Positions 8,754 through 16,423 of a stretch of 34,753 nucleotides of DNA are shown here, one piece after another. Each line of letters opens with the position of its first letter. The stretch's first letter is position 1. A model generated the notes under the pieces. The model was not told the DNA's origin, did no database searches, and saw only the letters and a program-made list of their open reading frames with translations. Source of the DNA: DATLZB01 sp035574175 (lineage in GTDB: Bacteria > Pseudomonadota > Alphaproteobacteria > Rhizobiales > Hyphomicrobiaceae); assembly GCA_035574175.1 (NCBI GenBank), contig DATLZB010000225.1, positions 1 through 34,753 of the forward strand. Reading direction: 5' to 3'. The translations under genes were made by a program, and so were the position numbers.

Positions 8754-10100
8754 ATGCACGCCGATGCCGATCGCCTCGCCAATGGGCGAATGACGACCGC
8801 GGCGCTGACGCTGATCGGTGTGGTGGCTGCCGCCTTCCTCATCGCGCCTCGCAGCTCGCCCGCGCTGCTGCTTGCCCTCGCCCTCTTGGCCGCGGCCTGG
8901 GTTGCGGGCGCCGACCTGCGCCGGCAGGCGGAGGGCACCGGCTTCACGCTCTTCGCAGCGTTGGCGTTTGGCCTCTACCTGCTCCTCTCCGTAGCCTGGT
9001 CGGCCGACCGCAGCGAGGCTATCGGCAAAGTGACGCTGTATTTCGTCTTCACCGGCGCGGTATGGATTATCTGCTCGGGTGCCCGCTTGATGGGCGAGCG
9101 CCTGCTCGAGCGATTGCTGACCACGCTTCTCATCGCGCTTGCCGTCGGTCTCTTCTACCTCTGCTTCGAAGAACTTGCCGGGCATTGGATCAAGCGAGAG
9201 TTGTTCAGGCTCGTGCCCGCCATCCGCCTGCCCGAGCGGCATTTGATCATCGCCAACGGCGAAGTGGAAGGGGTACGTGCCTACGCCAGCAATCGCAACA
9301 TGGCGGCGCTTGCCCTCATGCTGTGGCCGATGTTGCTCGGCGCGCAGTCGGTTCTTCCTCCGCCGTGGGGCCGGATCGCGGCATGGACGATGCTCGCCAC
9401 CAGCGCATTGACCATCGGGTTGTCGGAGCATGACACCTCGCTGGTCGCGCTGCCGGCGGGGGCGCTGGTCTTCCTGCTGGCGCGGGGCTGGCCGCGGCTC
9501 TCGATCGGGCTGTTGGCCGCCGGTTGGATGACGGCTACGCTCATGGTCGTGCCAATCGTCTCCGCCGCCTATCGGGATGCCTCGCTGCACTTTGCTACAT
9601 GGCTGCCGCACACCGCCCGCCAGCGCGTCATCCTCTGGGGCTATACAGCCGAACAGGTGGCCAAAAGGCCATGGCTGGGGGTGGGCATCGCCGCGACCAA
9701 ATCGCTCGATTTGCGCCGTAAGGATGTCGAGGAAACGCCGCCGGGCTATGTGTATCCGCTGCGCACCGGCCCGCACGCTCACAACATCTACCTGCAGACT
9801 TGGTATGAGCTCGGCGCTATCGGCGCCTTGCTGCTGACTTGGCTTGGCCTCGCCGTGCTCAAGGCGATAGCCGGACTTTCACGAGTGCTGATGCCTTATG
9901 CTCTGGCGTGCTTTACGACCGCCTCGATCGTCGGTGCGTTTAGCTGGGGCATGTGGCAGGCCTGGTTCATGGCGGCATTCGGCATTGCCATGGCTCTCAC
10001 GGCCGTGAGCCTCGCGTTCGCCGCGCACCGGCGCGATCTGAAACTCGGTGCCGGCACAGCCCCGCGCCCTGCCTCGAGGGTTGCTCCGGCCTCAGGCTGA
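8754..10100 (+). CDS. O-antigen ligase/polymerase family membrane protein (Wzy_C)
   Basis: A strongly hydrophobic protein of about 448 residues with ten or more predicted membrane helices (for example 'LTLIGVVAAAFLIA', 'ALLLALALLAAAWVAG', 'LTTLLIALAVGLFYLC', 'ALLLTWLGLAVL'). The Wzy_C signature is in 'GPHAHNIYLQTWYELGAIG', within the large periplasmic loop and following helix. Proteins of this family ligate or polymerise O-antigen or other surface glycans, but sequence alone does not separate ligase from polymerase. Start is uncertain: ATG 8754 (AGG upstream) was chosen, with GTG 8721 and ATG 8790 as in-frame alternatives. It stands alone, divergent from hemH and convergent with thiE. The nearby galU and kdsD fit a role in surface polysaccharide. 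Confidence 0.85.
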   Translation: MHADADRLANGRMTTAALTLIGVVAAAFLIAPRSSPALLLALALLAAAWVAGADLRRQAEGTGFTLFAALAFGLYLLLSVAWSADRSEAIGKVTLYFVFTGAVWIICSGARLMGERLLERLLTTLLIALAVGLFYLCFEELAGHWIKRELFRLVPAIRLPERHLIIANGEVEGVRAYASNRNMAALALMLWPMLLGAQSVLPPPWGRIAAWTMLATSALTIGLSEHDTSLVALPAGALVFLLARGWPRLSIGLLAAGWMTATLMVVPIVSAAYRDASLHFATWLPHTARQRVILWGYTAEQVAKRPWLGVGIAATKSLDLRRKDVEETPPGYVYPLRTGPHAHNIYLQTWYELGAIGALLLTWLGLAVLKAIAGLSRVLMPYALACFTTASIVGAFSWGMWQAWFMAAFGIAMALTAVSLAFAAHRRDLKLGAGTAPRPASRVAPASG

Positions 10101-10123
10101 GGCGGGGCTCCCGGGCGCCGCCC

Positions 10124-10741
10124 TCAAAGGCGCGCTTTGTCCGCCCATGCGAGCCAAACCTTGATCCGTGCCACGGGGTCTTTGTGGGCCATGAAATCGG
10201 TGATCGCCGCCACTGTATCGGCGCCCGACTCGATCACCGCCGGCGCCCGCTCGGGCGTGATGCCGCCGATGGCGACGAGCGGCAGCGTGCCGATCCGCCG
10301 CTTCCACTCGGAGAGCCGTTCCAAACCTTGTGGGGCCCACTTCATGACCTTCAGTTTCGTGCTGAAGACCGGTCCGAGAGCCACGTAAGCGGGCTCAGCG
10401 GCGAGCGCGATGTCCAGCTCCTCGAGGTTGTGGGTGGAAACGCCGAAACGGATACCGTTGGCCCTGATGGCGGCGAGGTCGGCGGCGGCCAGGTCCTCCT
10501 GGCCGAGGTGCACGAAGTCGGCACCGGTGGCGATCGCTTCGCGCCAGTAGTCGTTGACGATGAGCTGACAGCGATGGCGGGCGCAAACCGCGAGGCTCGC
10601 CGCGATCTGCCGACGCACCTCCTCCGGTGAGGTATTCTTGAGGCGCAGCTGCACGGTGCGCACCCCGAGCGGCACCAGCCGAGCGAGCCAATCCGCATCC
10701 GGCACGATCGGGTAGAACACGTCGAGCAGCGTTGCTCTCAT
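10124..10741 (-). CDS. thiE: Thiamine phosphate synthase
   Basis: Joins the pyrimidine and thiazole phosphates to make thiamine monophosphate. The 205-residue TIM-barrel shows family blocks 'GVRTVQLRLKN', 'QLIVNDYWREAIATGADFVHLGQEDL', 'FGVSTHNLEEL', 'YVALGPVFSTKLK' and 'VAIGGITPERAPAVIESGAD'. Its ATG overlaps the thiG stop by four bases (ATGA), a mark of translational coupling. It is the last gene of the thiO-thiS-thiG-thiE operon. The usual length is about 200-220 residues, so it is complete. Confidence 0.94.
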   Translation of the reverse strand: MRATLLDVFYPIVPDADWLARLVPLGVRTVQLRLKNTSPEEVRRQIAASLAVCARHRCQLIVNDYWREAIATGADFVHLGQEDLAAADLAAIRANGIRFGVSTHNLEELDIALAAEPAYVALGPVFSTKLKVMKWAPQGLERLSEWKRRIGTLPLVAIGGITPERAPAVIESGADTVAAITDFMAHKDPVARIKVWLAWADKARL

Positions 10742-11562
10742 TTGCGACGCTCGAGGTCGAAGAACGGGGTGCCTGCAAGCGGGGTCGAGGGCGCCGCCAT
10801 GTCGCGAGGCTCGATCAGGCCGGCCTCATAGGCCTCGCGTCCGGCCTCAACGGCCGAACGAAAGGCCGTCGCCATGCGCACCGGATCTCGGGCCTTGGCC
10901 ACGGCGGTGTTGAGCAGAACTCCGTCGTAGCCCATCTCCATGGCCGCAGCCGCGTGCGAGGGCGCCCCGATCCCGGCATCGATGATGAGCGGCACGGCAG
11001 GGAAGTAGTTGCGCATGCTGCGCAGCGCGTACGGGTTGGCAAGGCCGCGGCCCGTGCCGATGGGCGCTGCCCACGGCATCAGCACCTCGCAGCCCGCCGC
11101 CAGCAGGCGCTCGGCCGTGCTCAGGTCCTCGGTGGTGTAGGGAAACACCTCGAATCCGTCCCTGGAGAGCGCCGCTGCCGCCTCGACCAGGCCGAACACG
11201 TCGGGCTGAAGCGTGTCGTCATTGGCGATCACCTCAAGCTTGACCCAGCTCGTCTCGAACAGCTCGCGCGCCATGTGCGCAGTGGCGATCGCCTCTTTCG
11301 GCGTGCGGCAGCCGGCGGTATTGGGCATGACGCGCACGCCGAGCTCCCGGATCAGTTCGAGGAAGCGCTGGCCTTCCTGCGCTCGGGCCCGCTCGCGCCT
11401 GAGCGACACGGTGACGACGTCGGCGCCCGCCGCCTCGACCGCGCGGGCGAGCACTTGCGGGGACGGGTACTGCGCCGTGCCGAGCAGCAGGCGGGACTTG
11501 AGGACGACGCCGTAGACAGTGAGCGGCCCTGATCGGGCATCCCGGGATTGCAACTTCTGCAT
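10738..11562 (-). CDS. thiG: Thiazole synthase
   Basis: Forms the thiazole ring of thiamine from deoxyxylulose-5-phosphate, dehydroglycine and the ThiS thiocarboxylate. The 274-residue barrel carries 'SRLLLGTAQYPSPQVLARAV', 'VMPNTAGCRTPKEAI', the Schiff-base lysine at about residue 108 in 'SWVKLEVIANDDTLQPD', and the phosphate-binding 'VPLIIDAGIGAPSHAAAAME'. The ATG at 11562 was chosen. A GTG at 11574 overlaps the thiS stop (GTGA) and is an equally plausible coupled start. The 3' end overlaps thiE by four bases. Confidence 0.95.
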   Translation of the reverse strand: MQKLQSRDARSGPLTVYGVVLKSRLLLGTAQYPSPQVLARAVEAAGADVVTVSLRRERARAQEGQRFLELIRELGVRVMPNTAGCRTPKEAIATAHMARELFETSWVKLEVIANDDTLQPDVFGLVEAAAALSRDGFEVFPYTTEDLSTAERLLAAGCEVLMPWAAPIGTGRGLANPYALRSMRNYFPAVPLIIDAGIGAPSHAAAAMEMGYDGVLLNTAVAKARDPVRMATAFRSAVEAGREAYEAGLIEPRDMAAPSTPLAGTPFFDLERRK

Positions 11563-11570
11563 TAGAGCAT

Positions 11571-11810
11571 TCACCCGCCGGCCCGCGGCGCCACGACCTC
11601 GATCAGGTCGCCGTGTTCGAGCATCGTCTCCGCGCGCAGCCTGGCGGCGACGAACACGCCGTTGCGGGCGGTCGCCACCTTGGCCTCCGCATAGCCCGCT
11701 TCGGCGAGCAGCTCGGCCAGCGTGCGCGCCGTGGTATCGACCGGCTCTCCGTTGATCACGACGCGCCTCCGAGCCGGTCGATCGAGCACAGGTTTGCGTC
11801 CGACAGGCAT
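11571..11810 (-). CDS. thiS: Sulfur carrier protein ThiS
   Basis: Small ubiquitin-like sulfur carrier (79 residues) that delivers sulfur to ThiG. The beta-grasp pattern is visible ('VVINGEPVDTTARTLAELLAE', 'VATARNGVFVAARLR', 'LEHGDLIEVVAPRAGG') and the protein ends in the obligatory Gly-Gly that is adenylated and thiocarboxylated. A leader of about 15 residues precedes the first strand, slightly longer than usual, so a later start is possible, though an AGAGAGG ribosome site lies upstream of this ATG. No thiF homologue is seen in the window. Confidence 0.93.
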   Translation of the reverse strand: MPVGRKPVLDRPARRRVVINGEPVDTTARTLAELLAEAGYAEAKVATARNGVFVAARLRAETMLEHGDLIEVVAPRAGG

Positions 11811-11883
11811 GGCACATTAACCTCTCTAGGCCCACAATGCATCGTCGCGGGCAAGAATGAAAGAGGGTACCCGCGCGCCTTGC

Positions 11884-12882
11884 TCAGGCGGCCTCGATGA
11901 CGCCTGGACGCAACTTGCCCTCGTCCAGGAAGGCCGCTACCAATGCGGCCAACGCGGGCGCCATCAGGAAGCCATGGCGATAGAGCCCATTCACGTGAAT
12001 GGTGCGGCCGCGCACGATGATCTTTGGCACGTTGTCGGGTAGAGCCGGCCTCACCCCTGCACCGACGTCGACGATCTCGGCTTCGCCGAACGCCGGATGC
12101 AGGGCATAGGCGGCACCGAGCAGCTCCAGTGCCGAACGCACCGTGGCCGGCCCTTGATCCTCGCTCTCAATCACCGTGGCGCCGATCATGAACAGGCCGT
12201 CCGGCCACGGCACGACGTAGAGCGGCTGGCGAGGGTGCAACAGGCGGATGGAGCGGGAGAGGCGCACCTCAAGGGTGCGCACCACGATGCGCTCGCCTCG
12301 CACCCCTCGCAGGCGTGGCAGCTCGTGACGCGCAGCGAGGCCGCGACAGTCGATGACGTAGTCGGCATCACCCATTGTCCCCGACCAGGGTGCCCCAAGC
12401 AGGATTTCCGCACCGGAGGCACGCGCGGCATCCAGCAAAAAGTGCATGGCCGGCAGCGGTGCCATGTGCGCCTCGTTGGGGTAGTGGAGGCCGGCAGCGA
12501 AGCGGCCGTCGAGGCCGGGCTCCAGCGCATCGACACCTTCCGCGTCGAGGGTCTCGAAGCCTTCCGTCATGCGGGCGAAGCGAACGAGTTCGGCTCGGTC
12601 CCGCACTCCGGCGACGACGAGCGTACCCTTGTCGACAAGGCCTGGATAGGTTTGCCGCCAAATGGCCAGCGATTGGAGGCCGAGTTCGCGAACGATGGGC
12701 TCGGCGGCTTCGGCCTCGCAGTAGGGCGCGAGCATGGCGCCGGCAAACCGGCTCGCCGATTCCGCAAAAGGCACCGCGCTCGCCTCGATGAGCCGCACAC
12801 GGTGGCCGCGGCGGACGAGTGTCAGCGCCTGCCAGAGGCCGGTGATGCCGCCACCGACGACGTGGATTTTCAAGCCGCTCAT
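11884..12882 (-). CDS. thiO: Glycine oxidase ThiO (FAD-dependent)
   Basis: Oxidises glycine to the imine needed for thiazole formation in aerobes. The 332-residue DAO-family flavoprotein starts with the FAD dinucleotide fold ('HVVGGGITGLWQALTLVRRG'), has the 'FAGAMLAPYCEAE' segment, and ends with family blocks 'VGAGVRPALPDNVPKI' and 'VNGLYRHGFLMAPALA'. It is first in the thi operon, 73 bp upstream of thiS. ATG 12882 was chosen; GTG 12900 is an alternative that adds six residues. The 121-bp leader back to the ggt stop contains no recognisable TPP riboswitch core. Confidence 0.92.
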   Translation of the reverse strand: MSGLKIHVVGGGITGLWQALTLVRRGHRVRLIEASAVPFAESASRFAGAMLAPYCEAEAAEPIVRELGLQSLAIWRQTYPGLVDKGTLVVAGVRDRAELVRFARMTEGFETLDAEGVDALEPGLDGRFAAGLHYPNEAHMAPLPAMHFLLDAARASGAEILLGAPWSGTMGDADYVIDCRGLAARHELPRLRGVRGERIVVRTLEVRLSRSIRLLHPRQPLYVVPWPDGLFMIGATVIESEDQGPATVRSALELLGAAYALHPAFGEAEIVDVGAGVRPALPDNVPKIIVRGRTIHVNGLYRHGFLMAPALAALVAAFLDEGKLRPGVIEAA

Positions 12883-13003
12883 CAGGGTCTTATCCGGCAC
12901 TGAGGCGCAAGCGCGCCAAACCGGCGTTCAACATAGCACGTCCTTCGCATCGCCCGACGGCGCGCCGGCCAAGTGGTGCTTGGTGTGCGGTCGAGGTTGT
13001 TCC

Positions 13004-14782
13004 TCAGTCGCCTCTGGCGACGCCCTCGCGGCGCGGATCGGCACCACCCTCCAGCAACCCGCCGCGCCGAACGATAACATGGGTTCCCGACACCGGCAGC
13101 GTCACGGCAATGCGGTGCCCCAGAGAGCGCAGGTTCAGCGCATACCACACCGTCGAGGCACCGGCCTCGATCTCGAAGGCCGTGCCGCGGCTGCCGAAGC
13201 TCAACAATGCGGCCGCCGCCTGAGCATCGAGCTGCCAGTCGATGAGGGCGACCAGCGCCTTTACGACGTAGTAGATGATCGCACTGCCGCCGACGGAGCC
13301 GAGTGCCGCTTCGAACTCGCCGTCTGCGCCGAGCACGATCGTCGGGGCCATCGAGCTGCGCGGGCGTTTGCCGCCGCCAACCGCGTTTGCCGCCAGGCCC
13401 GTGCGCTCGTCGCCGGGCCGAAAGGCAAAATCGGTCAGCTCGTTGTTGAGAAGGAAGCCAGCGGCCCACAGGCGGGCGCCGAACGCCTGCTCGATCGTTG
13501 CCGTCATGGCCACCGCGTTGCCGTCACGGTCGACGATGGAAAAGTGCGTCGTGCCTGCGTTCTCGAGCGTGGAGTCGGCGCCGAAGGCTCGCCGCGACAG
13601 GCCAGGCGGACGCCCCGCCTCGGCCCGCCCCATGGCCGAGCCCGGATCGATCAGCCGCCGGCGCTGGGCGAGATAGTTTTCGTCGAGCAGGCCAGATGGG
13701 ACGGACACGAAATCAGGGTCGCCGATGTAACGGTCGCGATCGGCGTAGGCGAGCTTCTCGGCTTCCGCGATGACGTGCATTGCCCCGGTACGCATGGCCG
13801 CCTCCGGGCCGCGACCGAGATCGAAGGGCTCGAGCAGCTTAAGCGTCATCGCCACCGTGAGCGCCCCCGAGGAGGGCGGACCCATGCCGCAGATGCGCCG
13901 CGCGCGATAGGTGATGCACAGCGCCGGCCGCTCTTTCGCTTCGTAGCCGCTGAGATCGGTAAGCGTCATGTCGCCCGCGTGATTGGGAGCGCCGGTCACG
14001 GCCTTGACGATCGCCTCCGCGATCGGACCTTCGTAGAACGCATCGGCGCCGTTCTCGGCAATGCGCCTCAAGGTGGCCGCAAACTCGGGATTGCGCAGGA
14101 GGTGGCCGACTGGGCGCTCAGAGCCGACGTCGTCGAAGAAGTAGCTGCGGGCAGCGGGAGCAAAGCGAGAGGCACCCTGCAGCCGCAGCATCAGATTGAG
14201 CCGGGGAGAGACGCGGAAGCCCTCCTCGGCGAGCCTGATCGCCGGCTCGAACAGGCGCGCCCAGGGCAACCGGCCGTGGCGCCGATGCGCCAGCTCCATC
14301 AGGCGCACGAGGCCAGGCACTCCAACGCTCAGACCCGAGGACGCCGCCTCCTCGAACGGCATCGGCTGGCCGTCGCGGAGGAAGCGTCCCGGATCGGCCG
14401 CCGCCGGCGCCGTCTCGCGGCCATCGTAGGTGCGCATCTCCTTTCGAACCGCATCCCAGTGAACGAGGAAGCCACCGCCCCCGATGCCCGAGGACTGCGG
14501 CTCGACGAGGTTGAGCACGAGCGCGACGGCGATGGCCGCATCGACCGCGGAGCCGCCCGTGCGCAGCACCTCGAGTCCGGCCTCGGTAGCGTAGGGATTG
14601 GCGGCCGACACCATGTGCGTGGTGGCGAGCGCAAGCGCTTGACTGCCATCCCCACCCGGTGGCTCGGGCGGCGCAGGCAACGCCTGGCCACCTGCAGGCC
14701 TGGCCAGCAGGGAGGCCATCGCCGCAGCGACAGCCACCAGCGCGGCGACGCGCAAGCCAGGACGGGCCGGCAAAACGGGCAT
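13004..14782 (-). CDS. ggt: Gamma-glutamyltransferase (gamma-glutamyl transpeptidase)
   Basis: Periplasmic N-terminal-nucleophile enzyme that cleaves or transfers the gamma-glutamyl group of glutathione and related peptides. From ATG 14782 it is 592 residues with a signal peptide ('GLRVAALVAVAAAMASLLA'). Family blocks include 'MVSAANPYATEAGLEVLR', 'GGSAVDAAIAVALVLNLVEP', 'SSGIGGGGFLVHWD' and 'GMGPPSSGALTVAMTL'. The self-cleavage site and nucleophile is Thr411 in 'NAGTTHFSIVDRDGNAVAMT'; the oxyanion region is 'KRPRSSMAPTIV'. The open frame extends 76 codons further upstream, but those codons lack a signal peptide at their start and look non-coding. It precedes thiO on the same strand by 121 bp; a functional link is not obvious. 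Confidence 0.93.
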   Translation of the reverse strand: MPVLPARPGLRVAALVAVAAAMASLLARPAGGQALPAPPEPPGGDGSQALALATTHMVSAANPYATEAGLEVLRTGGSAVDAAIAVALVLNLVEPQSSGIGGGGFLVHWDAVRKEMRTYDGRETAPAAADPGRFLRDGQPMPFEEAASSGLSVGVPGLVRLMELAHRRHGRLPWARLFEPAIRLAEEGFRVSPRLNLMLRLQGASRFAPAARSYFFDDVGSERPVGHLLRNPEFAATLRRIAENGADAFYEGPIAEAIVKAVTGAPNHAGDMTLTDLSGYEAKERPALCITYRARRICGMGPPSSGALTVAMTLKLLEPFDLGRGPEAAMRTGAMHVIAEAEKLAYADRDRYIGDPDFVSVPSGLLDENYLAQRRRLIDPGSAMGRAEAGRPPGLSRRAFGADSTLENAGTTHFSIVDRDGNAVAMTATIEQAFGARLWAAGFLLNNELTDFAFRPGDERTGLAANAVGGGKRPRSSMAPTIVLGADGEFEAALGSVGGSAIIYYVVKALVALIDWQLDAQAAAALLSFGSRGTAFEIEAGASTVWYALNLRSLGHRIAVTLPVSGTHVIVRRGGLLEGGADPRREGVARGD

Positions 14783-14843
14783 CTTCGGCAGGGCCTCGGA
14801 CCGCTGGTCGGACCCCTGATTTAACCCGGTTCCGATCGCAAGA

Positions 14844-14867
14844 GAAATGCATCGCCCGAAATGCATC
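14844..14867. repeat. Two direct copies of GAAATGCATC upstream of ggt
   Basis: GAAATGCATC occurs at 14844-14853 and again at 14858-14867, one 14-bp step apart, each containing the palindrome ATGCAT. They lie 62-85 bp upstream of the ggt start and about 145 bp upstream of the membrane-protein gene on the plus strand. The placement suits a regulator-binding site, but no regulator is identified. Confidence 0.4.
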
Positions 14868-15011
14868 AGCGTTGGCCCGGGCCGGAACCGGGCTGGCATG
14901 CCCGGCGTTGCCGCTACAGCCTCGAACGGTCGAAGCCATCCCGTGCTCACGCGGGGCGCATGCGGATTGCTCCCGGCCGCTCGATCATCCGCGCAACGAT
15001 GAAGCGGCACG

Positions 15012-15767
15012 ATGAACGATCGAATTCAGGACGCCGAAGGCGGCGTGCCAAGCCACTATCCGGATCCGGCAAAGTTGCCCGAGCTGCACATCTACAGCCA
15101 CTCCGGCCTCGTCTACTGGTGGCCGGTGTGGGCAACAGGTTTCATCGCGGCGCTCGTCACCTACATGCGCGGCGGCATGGTTCGGCTGGACCAAGCCCAC
15201 CAGCAGTACATCGCCACGGATTCCGCGCTCGGCCTTTCGTTCACCGCGGTGCTGCTCGCCGTCATCGTGTTCACCAACTTCCGTCTGCGTGGGTTGATCT
15301 CGCTTGCCGTGGTGCTCGCGCTCGCATTCTTCGCGGTGTTGTTCGCGTGGCTCGGCTGGTGGGATGATATCCTTGAATTTTTGCCGCACCTCTCGGTGCA
15401 TATGAACATGGGCTTTTATCTGGTGTTTTCGACGGCGCTGCTCGTTATCTGGCTGCTCGCGTTTTTCGTCTTCGATCGCCTGGTCTATTGGCGTGTGCGG
15501 CCAGGCCAGCTTACGGAGCTACACGTTATCGGCGGTGGCGAGCTCGCCTATGATACGCGCGGCATGCTCTTCGAGCAGCACGGCGACGACTTCTTCCGCC
15601 ACATCGTGCTTGGCCTCGGGGCCGGAGATCTGAGGCTCGTGACCACGGGAGCCAAGGCCGAAACGATCGACATTCCGAACGTCATGTTCGCCAACGCCAA
15701 GGTGCGCCAGATCCAGAGGCTGGTGGCGGTGAAACCCGATGAGGCCTTGGCAGAGACCGCCGCCTGA
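15012..15767 (+). CDS. Unrecognised integral membrane protein with a C-terminal soluble domain
   Basis: I do not recognise this 251-residue protein as a named family. It has a hydrophilic N-terminus of about 30 residues and about four membrane segments ('LVYWWPVWATGFIAALVTYM', 'LGLSFTAVLLAVIVFTNF', 'LISLAVVLALAFFAVLFAWL', 'MGFYLVFSTALLVIWLLAFF'). A soluble tail of about 90 residues follows a 'YWRVRPGQLTELHV' linker and is rich in beta-strand-like segments ('LRLVTTGAKAETIDIPNV', 'VRQIQRLVAVKP'), which resembles a bacterial PH-like domain but is only a guess. Codon use is like its neighbours, supporting a real gene. It stands alone: divergent from ggt and convergent with csbD across a strong hairpin. 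Confidence 0.8.
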   Translation: MNDRIQDAEGGVPSHYPDPAKLPELHIYSHSGLVYWWPVWATGFIAALVTYMRGGMVRLDQAHQQYIATDSALGLSFTAVLLAVIVFTNFRLRGLISLAVVLALAFFAVLFAWLGWWDDILEFLPHLSVHMNMGFYLVFSTALLVIWLLAFFVFDRLVYWRVRPGQLTELHVIGGGELAYDTRGMLFEQHGDDFFRHIVLGLGAGDLRLVTTGAKAETIDIPNVMFANAKVRQIQRLVAVKPDEALAETAA

Positions 15768-15805
15768 GCGGCGAGAGCCTACCGATTGGGCCTCGCACGT
15801 AAATA

Positions 15806-15835
15806 GAAGCCCTTGGCAATTGCGCCAAGGGCTTC
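15806..15835. terminator. Bidirectional terminator-like hairpin
   Basis: GAAGCCCTTGGC, a six-base loop, GCCAAGGGCTTC: a perfect 12-bp stem between two convergent genes (ends at 15767 and 15859). On the minus strand the stem is followed by a short T-rich stretch (TATTTA). On the plus strand there is no clear T tract. It probably ends transcription of the CsbD gene and perhaps of both. Confidence 0.75.
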
Positions 15836-15858
15836 GCGTCGTCTGTGCTCGAGGCCGT

Positions 15859-16056
15859 TCAGCCGCGATTGAACCAGTTGTCGATCTGACGCTTGGCCTC
15901 CTCGCGGGCAATGCCGTAGCGCTCCTGCAGCACGCCTTCGAGCTGATCGCGCTGACCGTCGATGCGATCAAGGTCGTCGTCGGTGAGCTTGCCCCACTGT
16001 TCCTTGATCCTGCCTTTGAATTGCTTCCAATTGCCGGCTACTTGATCCCAGTTCAT
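15859..16056 (-). CDS. CsbD family stress protein
   Basis: Small 65-residue protein that matches the CsbD-like family end to end: 'MNWDQVAGNWKQFKGRIKEQ', then 'WGKLTDDDLDRIDGQRDQL' and 'LQERYGIAREEAKRQIDNW'. The family is induced by general stress in many bacteria; its biochemical role is unknown. An AAGGAG ribosome site sits seven bases before the ATG at 16056, which settles the start. It is 93 bp from a DUF1328 gene on the same strand, a common stress-gene pairing in alphaproteobacteria. Confidence 0.94.
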   Translation of the reverse strand: MNWDQVAGNWKQFKGRIKEQWGKLTDDDLDRIDGQRDQLEGVLQERYGIAREEAKRQIDNWFNRG

Positions 16057-16149
16057 CGTGCACTCCTTACGAGATTGCGATGGCGGAACAACCCCGCAGC
16101 GGCTGGAAAGTTCCTTCCCGCGCGATGAGGAAATGGCACGCACCGCCGA

Positions 16150-16332
16150 TCAGACGGGTGGAGGCGGCTGGCGGCCGCTGATCAGGCCGTAGACCAGCGA
16201 TACCACGAACAAGACGAGCGCGATCACGAACACGATCCGGGCGAAGTCGACCGACACGGCGGCGACGCCGCCAAAGCCCAGAGCGGCAGCGACCAGCGCA
16301 ACGAGAAGAAAAAAGATTGCCCACCCGAACAT
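16150..16332 (-). CDS. DUF1328 family small membrane protein (YtjA-like)
   Basis: A 60-residue protein with two membrane helices, matching DUF1328/YtjA: 'MFGWAIFFLLVALVAAALGF', then 'GGVAAVSVDFARIVFVIALV'. It ends in a short proline-rich tail. The ATG at 16332 has a GAGGA ribosome site and gives the typical family N-terminus; the upstream in-frame codons are not part of it. The function is unknown; the family is linked to stress responses. It is upstream of the csbD-like gene and may be co-transcribed with it. Confidence 0.93.
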   Translation of the reverse strand: MFGWAIFFLLVALVAAALGFGGVAAVSVDFARIVFVIALVLFVVSLVYGLISGRQPPPPV

Positions 16333-16423
16333 GGCTTGGTCCTCATCGCAGTTGCTCAGTTCCCACGGGCTAACGCCAAAGGAGGGACGGAGGTTCCGAT
16401 TGGGCAAGCAGCAGATGTTCGGT

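Noticed and set aside
10098..10123. GC-rich imperfect hairpin between the O-antigen ligase and thiE genes
   Set aside because: The stem needs a bulge and has no T tract on either side, so it is too weak to list as a terminator.
12883..13003. Possible TPP riboswitch ahead of thiO
   Set aside because: Reading the minus strand, the conserved CTGAGA and GAACCTGATC-type core elements are absent.
12734..14824. 696-codon plus-strand open frame opposite ggt and thiO
   Set aside because: Composition is typical of a shadow frame (Arg, Gly, Ala, His rich, no domains), and ggt on the other strand has its full catalytic motifs.
2689..15822. The 13-mer CCCTTGGCAATTG occurs near 2690 and again in the terminator hairpin near 15810
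   Set aside because: Several shared 13-mers are expected by chance in a window this size, and the flanks differ.
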